Counted from the stretch's first letter, positions 48,880 through 59,900 are shown. The stretch is DNA of 64,000 nt from Petaurus breviceps papuanus (GCA_028583685.1 JAMXIF010001253.1:28654158-28718157); one strand, 5' to 3'. A program made the numbers and translations. Notes: generated by a model not told the origin, from the letters alone.

Positions 48880-49045
48880 GTTGCTATTGTTGGTGATGGT
48901 CTTTCATTTAGGGAAAAACAACGACAATTACATTAGGCTGGTGACATCTTGACTGGCAAGTGAATTGTATTTAAGTGAGGCAGAGCTGTGCAAAGTCATT
49001 TGCCTCACTCTCTCCTCCAGAGTCATCAGACTGTGAGAAGCTTAC
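48880..49045 (+). mobile_element. RTE-SINE-like repeat
   Basis: 'TTGTTGCTATTGTTGGTGAT', 'GAATTGTATTTAAGTGAGGC' and 'AGAGCTGTGCAAAGTCATTT', with 'CTCTCTCCTCCAGAGTCATC', match the 41335-41530 copy and, reversed, the block at 54365. Confidence 0.7.
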
Positions 49046-49261
49046 CCAATTTCAAGAGAGGGCTCCTATTTCAGGTTCAATAAGAATGAGGCACTGCAGA
49101 TCCAGCCATTGGATCTGACACCAGAGAGCTGGCACACCTTCTAAAGGAGAAGAAAGATAGGACCGAAATTGTGATTTTTATTAGTATAGGAAATTTCTGT
49201 GTGAAGAAACTCTATCGATGTGCATTAGTTTCTTTTCTGCAATTTAAAGTTTTTCCTGGAG

Positions 49262-49385
49262 TACTGAAATTAAGTGACTTTCCTAGGGTCACACAGCTAG
49301 TCTATTTCAGAGGTGAGATTTAAAATCCAGGCCTTCCTGGTTTCAAGGCCAGCTTTTTAGTCCCTACACCACACTGCCTCTCAAA
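49262..49385 (-). repeat. MIR-type SINE (reverse)
   Basis: 'TAAGTGACTTTCCTAGGGTC', 'ACACAGCTAGTCTATTTCAG' and 'CTACACCACACTGCCTCTC'. Confidence 0.8.
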
Positions 49386-49389
49386 GAGG

Positions 49390-49715
49390 AATATGGCTTC
49401 ATAAACCAGAGTATGATAACAGGTAGGCTCTGGTCTCAGAGGCTCTTGCTTTTGCCTCCCTTTAACACATCATTTTGGACTAGTCATTCAACATCATGAT
49501 GTCTCAGTTTCTAGCCACAAATGTGTGTTCTCCAAATGAATAACCTCATTTTCAAGTGATGTCTTTATCCCCACTAACAAAAACTGCCATCTTTACCACT
49601 ATCAAAAAGTATCTGCTGTAGTCCTCATTTATATTATCAGGCACCTCTTTAGGAGGGAAACTACAGAGTTTCACCCTCTGACTTTAAGAGTTTATAGTTT
49701 ATGCTGAGAGTGGCA
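49390..49715. other. Unassigned stretch
   Basis: Nothing recognisable beyond a faint MIR-like start at about 49395-49510. Confidence 0.3.
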
Positions 49716-49717
49716 AT

Positions 49718-49905
49718 GTTGTGTGCTGGAAACAGCAGTATGCTGGGGAGTAGATCCAGGTTCTAGTCTAGGTTCTGGCACTACCCTCTGCCTGTCCTTA
49801 TGCAAACTATACTGTCTCTATGGGCCTCAGTTTTCTCATCCACAAAACGAGGGTGTTGGCCTACATAATTTTTAAGGTTCCAGCTTGATGAGACTGTGTG
49901 ACTTT
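49718..49905 (+). repeat. MIR3-type SINE
   Basis: 'GTATGCTGGGGAGTAGATCC', 'TATGGGCCTCAGTTTTCTCA' and 'AACGAGGGTGTTGGCCTACA'. Confidence 0.75.
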
Positions 49906-50064
49906 TTTTTTATTTTTTAGCAATTAGGTTCTCAGCTACAAGTCAAAAATTGGAATTCCTGCCTCTAGTTTCCCTTGCTCCCTGGGGTCCATTGCTACTA
50001 AAATTATTCTCTTGTATTTATGTGTGAGCTAAAACACAGAAAGGTCTGTTTTGGGGCATCACTC

Positions 50065-50225
50065 GATCATAGAACTGAAAGAAAATTTAGAGATCCTGTA
50101 GCGTACAGGATTATAGAAGAAGAAATTGAAGCTTAGAGAAATTAAAGGACTTCTCTAATATCACAAAACTATTCCTTGGCAGAGTTATCACTAGAATTCA
50201 ATGCTTCCCCATTCCTCCCTACCCA
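50065..50225 (-). repeat. MIR3-type SINE (reverse)
   Basis: 'GATCATAGAACTGAAAGAAA' and 'AGAAGAAATTGAAGCTTAGA', then 'GAATTCAATGCTTCCCC'. Diverged. Confidence 0.65.
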
Positions 50226-50229
50226 AGTA

Positions 50230-50970
50230 GTACCTCTCTCTGTCTCCTACAAATAATGACCTCATCAAGGAATGTTCCTCTAGAATCTAGGTGAGAAAGA
50301 TTAGTAGAGCGAGAAGGCCGAGAAGAGGTTGCCCATCTCTTTTCTTAAATCAGTCATTAAAACAACAACAAGGACAACAGGATGGAGGGGGAGGAGAGAC
50401 AAATTCTTAAGATAGGTGGGGCCTGACATTTGATGTTCTATAAAATTCTGGGAAGAAAAAGAATTGGGTGTAAACGTTAACACTGCCTTGAGGGTCAACA
50501 TAAGCAGGCATGACCAGAACGAAAACAGGCTGCCACCTCACTGCCTTAGTGACCTTAGCACTCTCAAGGGGACCAAGGCAACACAAAATGATTAACTCAC
50601 TAGGCTGAATAACATCCTCAGGGCCTTAAACACAAACAGACTTTTCTTTGGCATCAGCCACACAAGCACAAAAATCTTTTATATTCACTGATTCCTCAAG
50701 CAACATTAGCTAATCTCATGAGAACATCCACAGGGGAAAAAAACAACACCACCATGAGAAACAGCTATTTCCCTAAGTTATATTTACCCCCAGGAAGGCT
50801 ATTTGTTGCTGCTTGGGAGGAAGGAGGGGCAAGAGCAGCCAGTGATGGATGTCCCAATGCTGGATCAAGTCTCAGAATTGAACTCTGCACCATACTGCTC
50901 AATGACTGAGATCAAGGTGACCATTCTGAGTCTCAGATAATTGTTCCCCTCAATAATTATAGGCAAAGAG
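50230..50970. other. Single-copy-looking DNA
   Basis: No named repeat in about 740 bases. Short frames at 50301-50501 (-) and 50718-50909 (+) lack family features. Confidence 0.35.
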
Positions 50971-50974
50971 AAAA

Positions 50975-51560
50975 AAAACATTAGTTCTTTTTGTAGATGG
51001 CACGATAAGGTTCTGGGGTTCTTTAAGTACCCCAGAGAATCAACTAAAAGTAACAGAAAAAGTAACTTCAGAAAAAAAGTGTAGGTATAAAATAAATTTG
51101 CATAAAAATCAGCATTTCTCTATATAACCAACAAAACTCAGCAGGAAAAAATAGAATGAAAAATCCTATTCAGAATAACTACAAAATGTATAAATTATTT
51201 GGAGTCCACCTACCAGGACAACCCCAGGAACTTTATGCATACAACTAATGAACATTCTTTACAGCAATAGACTCCCAATAATGAGATAAATATCAATTGC
51301 TCATAGGTTGGCTGAGCCAATATAATGGAAATTATAATACTATCTAAATTAATTTACTTATTTGGTACAATACCAATCCGACTATTGAAGTATAACTTCA
51401 TAGTGCCAAAAAAACCCAAACCTAACCCAACCCCATCACAAAAAAGAACAATGCCTGGCACAGAGTAAGTGCTATATAAATATTAGCTATTATTAGGAAT
51501 AAAAGTCATTCCACAGTTAATAAATGGTCAGAGGATATGAATAGACAGTTCAATGGGGAC
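50975..51560 (+). pseudogene. L1 LINE ORF2 reverse transcriptase remnant
   Basis: 'TTTTTGTAGATGGCACGATA' corresponds to the L1 FADDM catalytic region, here read as F-V-D-G. Further on come 'ATCAGCATTTCTCTATATAA', 'TTTGGAGTCCACCTACCAGG' and 'CAATTGCTCATAGGTTGGCT', in L1 order. After a SINE tail at 51445-51498 the L1 resumes with 'AAAGTCATTCCACAGTTAAT'. A large part of ORF2 is missing between the pieces. Inactive. Confidence 0.85.
51445..51498 (+). repeat. Short MIR/L2-type tail inside L1
   Basis: 'CAATGCCTGGCACAGAGTAA' and 'GCTATATAAATATTAGC' with TATTATTAGG is only the 3' end, about 50 bases. Confidence 0.7.
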
Positions 51561-51749
51561 AGAAAAAATTTTACACTTGGGTTAAAAATTTAACTTTACA
51601 AGTACAATATGAGGAAGTTATGTTTTTTTATATGAAAAATGTCTCTGGTTTTTAATCCATTGAAAGCCAATGTGTATCAACTGTGTGATGTAAGAAAACT
51701 CCAACAAACCAAACAAATAACTAATGTGATTTTGAGCTGCATTAACAGA

Positions 51750-51868
51750 AGCAGGGTCAGTCAATAACCATTATTAAGCACCCACTATGTGTCAAACACT
51801 GTGCAAAATACTGGGGATACAAAGAATGACCAAAGACAGTCCCCACCTCCAGGAGCTTATAGACTTTA
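51750..51868 (-). mobile_element. L2 3' end (reverse)
   Basis: 'ACCATTATTAAGCACCCACT', 'TCAAACACTGTGCAAAATAC' and 'ACAGTCCCCACCTCCAGGAG'. It abuts a forward L2 end. Confidence 0.85.
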
Positions 51869-51869
51869 T

Positions 51870-52020
51870 TTTGAGGATATTTTTTGCATTTGTATATTGT
51901 CTCCTAAATTTGAAAATAAACTCCTTGAGGGCAGGGATTATTTCACTTTTTCCTTTGTCTCCTCAGTGCCTAGCATAGTGCCTGATGTATAGTAGGAGTT
52001 TAAAAAATACTTATTGATGG
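51870..52020 (+). mobile_element. L2 3' end, forming an inverted pair
   Basis: 'CATTTGTATATTGTCTCCTA', 'AACTCCTTGAGGGCAGGGAT', 'CAGTGCCTAGCATAGTGCCT' and 'AAAAAATACTTATTGATGG'. With 51750-51868 it makes an inverted repeat able to fold as a hairpin of about 100 imperfect pairs. Confidence 0.85.
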
Positions 52021-52059
52021 ATGACTTCCATGAATAAAAAGGAGATAGTGCCTCTGTAC

Positions 52060-52440
52060 TCTGGTCTGATTGGGTCACATCTGGCTATTTTGTTCTGTTG
52101 TGAACATCACAGTATCAGAAGGACAGAGAAGAGAGAGGGCAGGGACAGAGTGAAGAACCTTGAAAACATGCTAAGTGAGGATGAGTTGAAGGAAATGTTT
52201 AACATGGAGAGAAGAAATATGGGAATATGATCTCTGTGTTCAGGTATTTTGAAGGGTCATGTTGTAGAGGAGGGATTGGACCTGTTCTGTTTGGACCAGT
52301 TCTATCTGACCATGGGGCAAAACCAGAAGCAAAGAGTAGAAGTAGCAAAGAGGCAAATTTAGACTCGAGATCACAGGAAAAACTTCCTAAGAAATGGGAC
52401 TTTACAATAGAGGAATGGGTTGCTTAGGAAAGAAGCTGGT
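52060..52440 (+). mobile_element. L3/CR1 LINE 3' UTR fragment
   Basis: 'GTTCAGGTATTTTGAAGGGT', 'ATGTTGTAGAGGAGGGATTG', 'GGAAAAACTTCCTAAGAAAT' and 'TAGAGGAATGGGTTGC' follow the sense L3. Confidence 0.8.
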
Positions 52441-52654
52441 CTCTCTTCTTTGTAGCTTCTTCCAGCAGAACCTTAAATGGCCATTTATTGAGTGTGTGGT
52501 TGAGGTGAATCTTTTTCAGCTATGAAGTCCCACACAAACTCTAAAATTCTTTTATTCCACTTGTATTACATCCTTGCCATGCAACATCCATGCATTTATA
52601 TTTTTAGTTGGATTTTTCTATTTTTAAGCCTCAATCCTCTCCCCTAACCTCAAG

Positions 52655-52775
52655 TTCCCCTTAGTTTATGAGTTATTTGAGCACAAGGCGACTACTTTCT
52701 TATTTATCTTGATATTCTCCAAAGCCCCAGTAGATAACAATACTGTGCACATAGCAAATAGCATTGTTTGTTGAC
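52655..52775 (+). repeat. L2 3' UTR fragment
   Basis: 'TATGAGTTATTTGAGCACAA' and 'TCTCCAAAGCCCCAGTAGAT', then 'GCATTGTTTGTTGACTT'. Worn. Confidence 0.55.
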
Positions 52776-52779
52776 TTAA

Positions 52780-54060
52780 GATTGATCTGAGATAATTTGG
52801 CTTTAAATGTCAAACCAGGATCCTTTAGAGGGCAGCTCCTTGGGATGTACAGAGAGAGGGAGCCTCAGAGAGATGTTGGGGGGTGGGGTGAAGGGTGAAG
52901 GTATGTGCAGATAAATCAAGGAGCCTGGATTAAAGCTCTTAGTGTGATTAAGCAGGATTAGAAATTTGGATGCTGCCAAGAATCTTGGTCAAATGAAACA
53001 GAAAATCGCTTTTAGAGAGCCAGACTAAGATTTCTCCCAAGCTTTTCATCTTTTCTAATTAAGTTATTTTTCTCCTTGATGAGTGCATTTGGGAAAGATG
53101 AGTGAAGAACAGTCTTGAGGTCTCTGAGAGCTGTAAGCTCTGATTCCCCATGCTCAGCAGACAGTCAAGGAAGAAGAAAATTAAGAGATTAAATAATTTA
53201 AGTCTCAAAACACTTACATCACCACCCCACCCCCACTCCAGTAGAGAAAACTATAACAACCCCTGAACAACTTCAAAGAATTTGGGAGTTTCAGAACTTG
53301 GTGATTTTGATGTCCATGTTAGTGAGTGAGCTGTAGATTTAAATCTTTTGGATTGTTGTCATGTGACATGACATTAACAAGAGCCAGCAGGAGGTAAAAT
53401 GGGTCTGGAACAATCTTGGGCAGGAAGAGCATTTGAATTGGCACAAAGACTTTGAAAGTGTAAGAGCTCTTAAGGAAAACTCTAGAAAACCAGATTCAAT
53501 ATAAATCACATCAGCTAAAGCCAAAGAATGTACTCAAGAATACTGGGTTGTGGATGGTGACCAGAAGTGGGTGGTAGAAGATTCAGTCATGATGAGAATT
53601 TATTGCAGCCCTCTGAATTTTGAGTTTGGTATAGCCATGGAAATAGTGCTGGCTCCTAGGTCAGGCTTGCACCCAAGTCAGGTACACCTCATGAAAGTTG
53701 GGCAGGCAGGAGAAAACACACTGCATTCTGCCTTTTTTGCTTTTGTTCTTCTGTTGGTATTCATGGGAATCCATATTGGTGGCAGGATTCTGAATAACCT
53801 AGTCACCACGATGGAAAAATTAATGGTAGGATGATCTTGGGAAAAGTGGGTGGGACCGACAGAAAGATTGTAGGGTAACTGGGACCTCAATGGGTCAGTG
53901 AATTTTGAGAACTACTGTACAACCCGTTCCTGTCACATAAAGAGTACTTGCATTGTTAGGCTTTCTAGTACTAAATGGAGGCATGACTATTGAGTAACAA
54001 GATCAATATCCATGACCACAGGAAAAATCAATTGCAGTATTTTATCACAGTATTTTTTCA
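52780..54060. other. Long single-copy-looking stretch
   Basis: About 1.3 kb with no named repeat. The interval 52975-53110 has clean words (TTTTCTAATTAAGTTATTTT, CTTGATGAGTGCATTTGGG). A 94-codon frame at 53550-53834 contains a hydrophobic run (FFAFVLLLVFMGIHIGG) but lies alone, and I know no matching protein. Confidence 0.4.
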
Positions 54061-54065
54061 TGTCA

Positions 54066-54300
54066 AGGGGCAGCTAGGTGGCACAGTAGATGGAGTGTCA
54101 GGTCTGGAGTCAGGAAGATTCATCCTCCTGAGTTCAAATCTTGTTGCCGGCACTTACTGGGCAAGTCACCTAAACTTGTTTGTCTCAATTCCTCATCTGT
54201 AAAACAAGCTGGAGAAGCAAATGGTAAACTATTCTAGTATCTTTGCCAAGAAAATACCAAATGGGGTCATAAAGAGCTGGATATGACTGAAACAACTCTC
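54066..54300 (+). mobile_element. Mar1-like SINE
   Basis: Head 'GGGGCAGCTAGGTGGCACAG', 'GGTCTGGAGTCAGGAAGATT', 'GTAAACTATTCTAGTATCTT' and 'ACCAAATGGGGTCATAAAGA'. Full length with a small core deletion. Confidence 0.93.
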
Positions 54301-54364
54301 CACCACCAATAAGAGCATCTTTTATGTCACAGGTACCTCCTTCATCATATCCATGACTTCTAGC

Positions 54365-54550
54365 ATGGAGGCCATCTCCAGTCATCCTGAGCTATATCTT
54401 GCCACAGAACCCAGATGGCTCTGGAGGAGAAAGTGAGGCTGTTGACTTTGCACAGCCCTCTCTCACTTAAATCCAATTCATTTATAAATCATGGCATCTC
54501 CTTCCTGATGCCACTGGTCCTCTTGCAGAATGAAAGACAAATAACAACCT
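54365..54550 (-). mobile_element. RTE-SINE-like repeat (reverse)
   Basis: 'GGCCATCTCCAGTCATCCTG', 'ACCCAGATGGCTCTGGAGGA', 'CCAATTCATTTATAAATCAT' and 'GAATGAAAGACAAATAACAA'. It corresponds to the last 180 bases of the longer block at 54817-55205. Confidence 0.75.
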
Positions 54551-54611
54551 GTGAGTAGTAGTAGCTGCCCCACTAGGGACCCAACTGGCCAGTTCCTGTT
54601 GAGAAATGCAG

Positions 54612-54670
54612 TTCCTTCCTTCCTTCTTTGTTTCCTTCCTTCCTTCTTTTCCTCTTCTCTCTCTGTCCAT
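54612..54670. repeat. (CTTC)n-type pyrimidine microsatellite
   Basis: TTCCTTCC and TTCTTTG words grade into CTCTTCTCTCTCTG. Confidence 0.9.
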
Positions 54671-54816
54671 ATAGGGAATCATACCCTTACCTGTGGATGC
54701 TATGCCCAAAGGAATATAAATTTTGATCTCTGAAACCTACCAAGATAGCTTTCGCTTTGCAGGCTAGATTTCTTTTTTGTGGACCGTGCCATAAACCCAA
54801 ATCACTCTGGCTCTTA

Positions 54817-55205
54817 TCGATTGGCTAATGATGGGTTCCAGCTCAAGTCTCACTTGGTCATTGTTAGGATTCTGATGACTCAAAGTGTCAATAGAAATTG
54901 TTTCTGTTTTGGCCAGAAACCCTGAGGGTCTTCCCCATGGAATGGGCAGTGCCTCAGACAAATTGAGACCTGGGAAAGAGCTAGCTTAAAAAGGCCAAGG
55001 TCTCCCATTGTATCTGGGGCCATCTCCAGGCGTCCTGATCTGTATCTTGCTACTGTACCCAGATGGCTCAAGAGGAGAGACTTTACACAGGAGGCTGGTG
55101 ACTTTACACAGCCCTACCCCACTTGAAGCCAATTCACTTGAAAATCATGCCATCTCCTTCCTGATATCATGGTCCTCTTTGAGAACAAAGAACAAACAAC
55201 AACAA
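54817..55205 (-). mobile_element. Long RTE-SINE-like repeat (reverse), copy 2
   Basis: 'TCTCACTTGGTCATTG', 'CCAGAAACCCTGAGGGTCTT', 'TTAAAAAGGCCAAGGTCTCC', 'GGGGCCATCTCCAGGCGTCC' and the end 'AAGAACAAACAACAACAA' match 22140-22485 in order. A 20-bp CTTTACACAGGAGGCTGGTG insert distinguishes this copy. Confidence 0.7.
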
Positions 55206-55244
55206 TGACTTCTAGCATAATCAAATTCATATTAGAGAGAAGGA

Positions 55245-55430
55245 ACTCAAGTGCTAGCTTGGAGTGAGAGAATCTTAGTTCAAACCCTAGCTCTACCACA
55301 TGTTACCTATGTGACCTTGGCCACATCATTTATCTTTTCTGGACCTCAGTTCTTTAAAAATGAAGGTTTTAGACTAGATGTCCTCTAAAGTCCCTACAAG
55401 CTCCAGATTGCTTATCCTATAATCTTAACA
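55245..55430 (+). repeat. MIR3-type SINE
   Basis: 'GTTCAAACCCTAGCTCTACC', 'TACCTATGTGACCTTGGCCA' and 'TAGACTAGATGTCCTCTAAA'. Confidence 0.8.
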
Positions 55431-55434
55431 AGGC

Positions 55435-57012
55435 TGTGCTTTGGTTCTTCTTTTGTATACAAGAACCCCAATCAGCAGATGGATCTTTGATTGAGGGGAA
55501 CCCTGTAAGATGGGAAAGGGGCCCAGGGTAGTCAGTTCTTCAAGAAACACACATGGATTTGAAACCAAACAGGAAAGTTGCTATGCAGAAATATGTTTTG
55601 AATTTTGCCTCTCCAGGAGCCTTGAAAAATGGGGACATGATGTGTAGCCAAACCCTGGATACCCTTGGGTTTGCACATCCTAATAATCCTGTCCAGATAC
55701 ATTTACTTTCACATAATGGATTTCTGGTTCCAAATGTCTGTTTCTATGAACTAAACAGCTTCTTCACAAAGTGACATCTCCATGGGCTAAGTTTCAGCTG
55801 GAGGCAGCTCGAGTCTGGTATAGCTTGAGTATGGCTACAGAGAGTGGCCCATTGGATGCCAACTTTGATTTCTCTAGTCTTCTTGTCTCACTCTGAATTT
55901 AGTATTAACCAACCCAGGGCCATAGCTAGGAATGTTTGTGTCAGGGCCAGATACCTATTGAAAACCATGCTCAAGACAAGTGAGTCCAAAGCTTCTCTTC
56001 AATGAAAGGTATGGGAAGCAGGACAACGTGTGGAAGAATTCAGCCCAACTTGCTATCTAGTATTTTTAAAAATTCCTATTTTAACAAATTAGTCTGGTGA
56101 ACTAAGTGCTAGAGAGACTCATTCTATGTTGCTGAAAGACTTCAAGAGCTCCTGTTGTCCTACAAATCTGGCCTCCTGGGATAGGCTTGCCCTAATTATG
56201 GCTCTGCGTCTCCTGGATGACAAGCCTGTTGTCCTCCTTTCCTGGCTGGGTGTAGGAATAAAATTGTTTTTCTTTGCCGGGTTTAATTTCATTGAGAGAC
56301 TTTGTAATTGGAGAAAGTCACTCTGGAACCACAATTTTTAGTTTCTTTTCTTTAGAGGACAGAGAGAAGTAGGGTAGAAAGAGTGAAAGGAGAAGAACTA
56401 TCTCTGTTTCTTTCTCCACCTTCCATCCCATCACTGGCCCCACCCTCTCCAATTTGTCATCTCTGGCATCATGGCTTAGCTGCCCCAGCCTAGAGGTCCA
56501 GAGTGCTTAATGCCAGAACCTTGCAGGTACACAGAAACGATGACAAAAAGCAAAGTGCCCAAAACTGAACCTTCCATTTGCCAAAAAACAATCTCATGCC
56601 TTTCCTGCTGCTATTGTTGCATGTCTTTGTCAGAATGGTGTCCTTCCACCTTCATCCTTCTTGCTGCTCTATCTGGGATAGGGACACATCTTTAATCGAG
56701 TTCATATTAGCAAGGAAGTATAGGAAGAGACATGTAGTAGGTTTTAGGAATAAAGAAAAAGGAGAGGCTCTTCTTGAGTTGAAAACTATTTTTAAAGTTT
56801 GGGCGATTTTGCTTTGTTTTGCTTTGTTTATTTGGTTGGTTGATTCCTCCATTTCAGTATCCCTCGACAGTTTTCTCCAATCTGCCTCCTTTGAATCAGC
56901 CTGATGAGGTAATGGCAATAGCTGCAATGCAGAAGAAGGTGTGATTAACCACGTGTTATAGGAAATCATAGTGGTGATTTATTGACTGAAAAAAAGTTCT
57001 CTCCAAGGACTA
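55435..57012. other. Long single-copy-looking stretch
   Basis: About 1.6 kb with no recognisable repeat, the longest such run here with 60370-61885. Several frames occur (for example 105 codons at 56652-56969 reverse and 108 codons at 56578-56904 forward) but they oppose each other and show no domain. TTTTGCTTTG is duplicated at about 56810-56830. Confidence 0.4.
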
Positions 57013-57014
57013 GA

Positions 57015-57190
57015 TTGGGTTCATAGATTTCAAGCCAGAAGAGACCTCAGAGGTCACTCAGTCCAGTCCCCTCATTTTACAGATGCGTAAACAGAGGCTC
57101 AGAGGGATTAAGTTAGTTAAGTTAGTGCATGAATTAACACACAGCAAGTGTCAGAGTTGAAGTCTTCTTGACTCCAAAATCTAGCCACAG
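57015..57190 (-). repeat. MIR3-type SINE (reverse)
   Basis: 'CATAGATTTCAAGCCAGAAG', 'TCATTTTACAGATGCGTAAA' and 'CAGCAAGTGTCAGAGTTG'. A GTTAGTTAAGTTAGT slippage lies in the core. Confidence 0.8.
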
Positions 57191-57324
57191 TTAAGGAATT
57201 CTCACAGTTTGAACAACTTATTATGAGTGAATTTATCATAACTGGTATGGATGGCAAAAATGGCAGAGAAAGGGAAAGGAACTGAGAAGTAAGGTCTGAG
57301 AGAGGAGGAACATGATAGATAAGT

Positions 57325-57535
57325 AATACTGGGAGCTGACTTTTTATATCACTATTATCTGATGTGATCCCCTCAGCAATCTTACGAGGTAGGTACTATA
57401 ATTATCCATATTTTACAGCTGAAGAGACTGAGGATAAGTGACTAGGCCAGGACCATACAGCTAACAAGTATCTGAAGTAAGATTCAGACCCCAGTCTCCA
57501 TGACTCCAAGTCCAGTCCTCTGACACACCATCAAG
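57325..57535 (-). repeat. MIR-related SINE (reverse)
   Basis: 'TGGGAGCTGACTTTTTATAT', 'TTACGAGGTAGGTACTATAA' and 'ACCATACAGCTAACAAGTAT'. Confidence 0.75.
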
Positions 57536-57539
57536 ATAA

Positions 57540-58520
57540 GCCATATTGTTTACAATATTACTTAAGGCAGGGTCTAGTCACTTGAAATCATCCCAAATTT
57601 TCATTTTAACCAAGACTTTGAATCTCTTTCACCAGGCAAAAAGCTTACTGGGCTGGTTAGACTTTTGCTAAAAGTGGTGGAGACTGTCTGGTCTCTGTTG
57701 CCAGCACAGCTGCAGGGGCTTAACAGGGGCTCAAGCAGACTGGCAGGGGACATGCCTGCCCATAAGAACAGCCCGCAGGCCATGGGAGTGAAATAAACAA
57801 ATCCCACAGATTGGCAGTGACAGCTTGGTACCTGGTTCCCCGTGGAGTCTGATCTCTTAGTCTCTGACCCCTTGGCTTCCAGCTCCCCAGTAATGCTTTC
57901 TGGTGCTCTTTCGACAGGAAATGCTGCCCTCAGCTCCCATTCTTTTCTCCTGACTAGACGGATCTTCCTTAGTGTCAGCACCATCTGAGACTCCCGACAA
58001 CAGCTAAGCTCTGGGATGTTTCCCTCGCCCAAGATAGGGCCATGGCTTTGTTACTATGTCAGCAATGGGTCGCTAGGTATATCCAGAGAAATACACGGGA
58101 TAGAGTAGTATGTCTACACGCCTAGAGTACACAAAGAAAAATCATTTGGTCACAGGGATTATAGAAAATTCTAATAAGAACAAACAATTACAGTTATTTC
58201 ACAAACACTTAGGAGCCTGGGGCCTATTTAAATTTTTTTTCCAAGAAAAGACAGACTTGATGTTAAAAAACAAAACAAAGCTAAACAAAAAACACCCAAA
58301 ACAAAACTCTATGTAATTTTGTATGTAGGGGGAGAAAGTAAAAAATTCCTGTATTTTAAAATACATTGGATTTAGTTACTTTTTTGGTCCCAAGGCTCTT
58401 TGTTTCAGTATACTCTTACCAACTCTCCCCACTAACCCTCCTCCCCACATATCTCCCTTGATTTCCCAGATATGGCAACTTTTCCCCAGAACAGTTATTT
58501 AAGTGAATTAAGGCTTTAGA
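57540..58520. other. Single-copy-looking DNA with a GC-richer part
   Basis: From about 57640 to 58040 GC content rises and a 143-codon reverse frame (57601-58032) is open. I recognise no domain, and no splice context or neighbouring exon supports it. From 58100 to 58330 the sequence turns A-rich. Confidence 0.4.
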
Positions 58521-58521
58521 G

Positions 58522-58692
58522 CAAGCCTGTACAACCAGTGGCCCACGGCACCTTTTGCTTGTGGCAAGCCAAAGGATTTGGGGCAGAAAAATGTAGAGGA
58601 AAGCATCCTTTGTATATAGAGGAAATCCTTTGGCCTGCTTCAAGAGGCCCTGGGTTGTAAGTGGCCTGTGGGCAGCAGGTTGTACAGGACTG
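58522..58692. mobile_element. hAT-like short element
   Basis: Ends 'CAAGCCTGTACAACC' and 'GGTTGTACAGGACTG' are imperfect inverted repeats. Inner arms GCCAAAGGATTT and AAATCCTTTGGC also pair. Flanks CTTTAGAG (58514-58521) and CCTCAGAG (58693-58700) match at 6 of 8, as for hAT. 171 bp, no transposase. Confidence 0.75.
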
Positions 58693-58694
58693 CC

Positions 58695-59645
58695 TCAGAG
58701 TGATTCCCAACTGCCTTATCCTCAAAAAAAAGGAAGGGGTTAGTGCTGTTGGGTATGTGTGTGTGTGTGAATCAGTTCCATAGGTTCCTTTTGGGATCTG
58801 AAGAACTGGTGGATTTCTGGAACCCTACCTTCAGCTACTCAAAGATGTCCGGAAGCAGATAAAGTGCAGGGTTCTCCAGCATAAAAGAAAGTACTCTGGA
58901 GAGCAGGTCTGCAGCAATTTTGTTAAGCCTGTCCTTGCTGCCTCAGGATATGGATATTTAGAGTTTCTCCCTAGGTTCCTTCCCATTTTTATTAAAACTT
59001 TGGTGAGGAAAGGTAATTGGTTTTTTGGAGTGTGAAGTCTTTTTTTAGTTGCCTAAAATACCTTCCCCTCTAGCTTGTCATGTCTGAAATTAAAACTGTT
59101 AAAGTCAGTGCTTTGGGTTAAGGCATTGTTATGTTAGCAGGTCTGGGCTGCCATTTTGTGTCTCATGCTATGAGGTCATAAAGTGTGTCTTTGGACTGAA
59201 ATTTCAGCGGATCCTGCAGCCTTCTTCTTTATGTCTGGGGCAAAGATAATCAAAATAAATTTTACCCTAGGTTAGGAGACGTCCTTGATTCTTCAGAGAA
59301 GGCCCAGAAAAGTAGGTGAGGTATGGGAAATGGGACCTCACCTCCTCCAGGGCCAGGGAGAAGAGGAAGGGAAAAGATGACCTACTAGAAATAAAATGAA
59401 TATGGCCTTGCCCAAAATGTGGAAGGCACGGATGTCTAGGTCTTGCTATTGATAAGTTAATTAAGCAATCTCTGTGTCTGGATTTCTGACCTTTGAATGT
59501 TCTAATAGAACACAAAGGCATATTTGGAGGGTCAGACACTCAAAATGCATTCTCTACCTTTGGGGAATTTGTGTTCTGAAAGGCAACATAAGGAGAAAAA
59601 CATGTATTAAATGCATGAAAATAGAATCCAACAGGTATTTCTCAA
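58695..59645. other. Single-copy-looking DNA
   Basis: Only a very short TG run at about 58757. No repeat or exon recognised; the reverse 90-codon frame at 59267-59539 is unremarkable. Confidence 0.35.
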
Positions 59646-59649
59646 TGGG

Positions 59650-59900
59650 AAGGGAATAAGCATTTATACAGTGCCTACTGTATGCCAGACATTGTGCTAA
59701 GTGCTTTTTACAGATATTATCTCATTTGATCCTCACAACTCTGTGAAGTAGATGTTGTTATTATCTCCATTTTACAGGTCAGAAAAATGAGGAAAAAGAG
59801 GCTAAGCCACTTGTTCAGGATCATGCAGCTATTAAACGTCTGTTTAAACTCAGGGTCTTCCTGACCCCATGCCCAGTAATCCCTCTGCCACACCCCAGCT
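59650..59900 (-). repeat. MIR-related SINE (reverse)
   Basis: 'AATAAGCATTTATACAGTGC', 'ATTATCTCATTTGATCCTCA', 'CTCCATTTTACAGGTCAGAA' and 'CAGGGTCTTCCTGACCCCAT'. Confidence 0.88.

Noticed and set aside
53550-53834. 94-codon frame with a hydrophobic stretch
   Set aside because: A single hydrophobic run is common by chance; the frame is isolated, with no known family and no transcript evidence.
56578-56969. Opposed frames of 108 and 105 codons
   Set aside because: They overlap on opposite strands and neither has a recognisable family signature.
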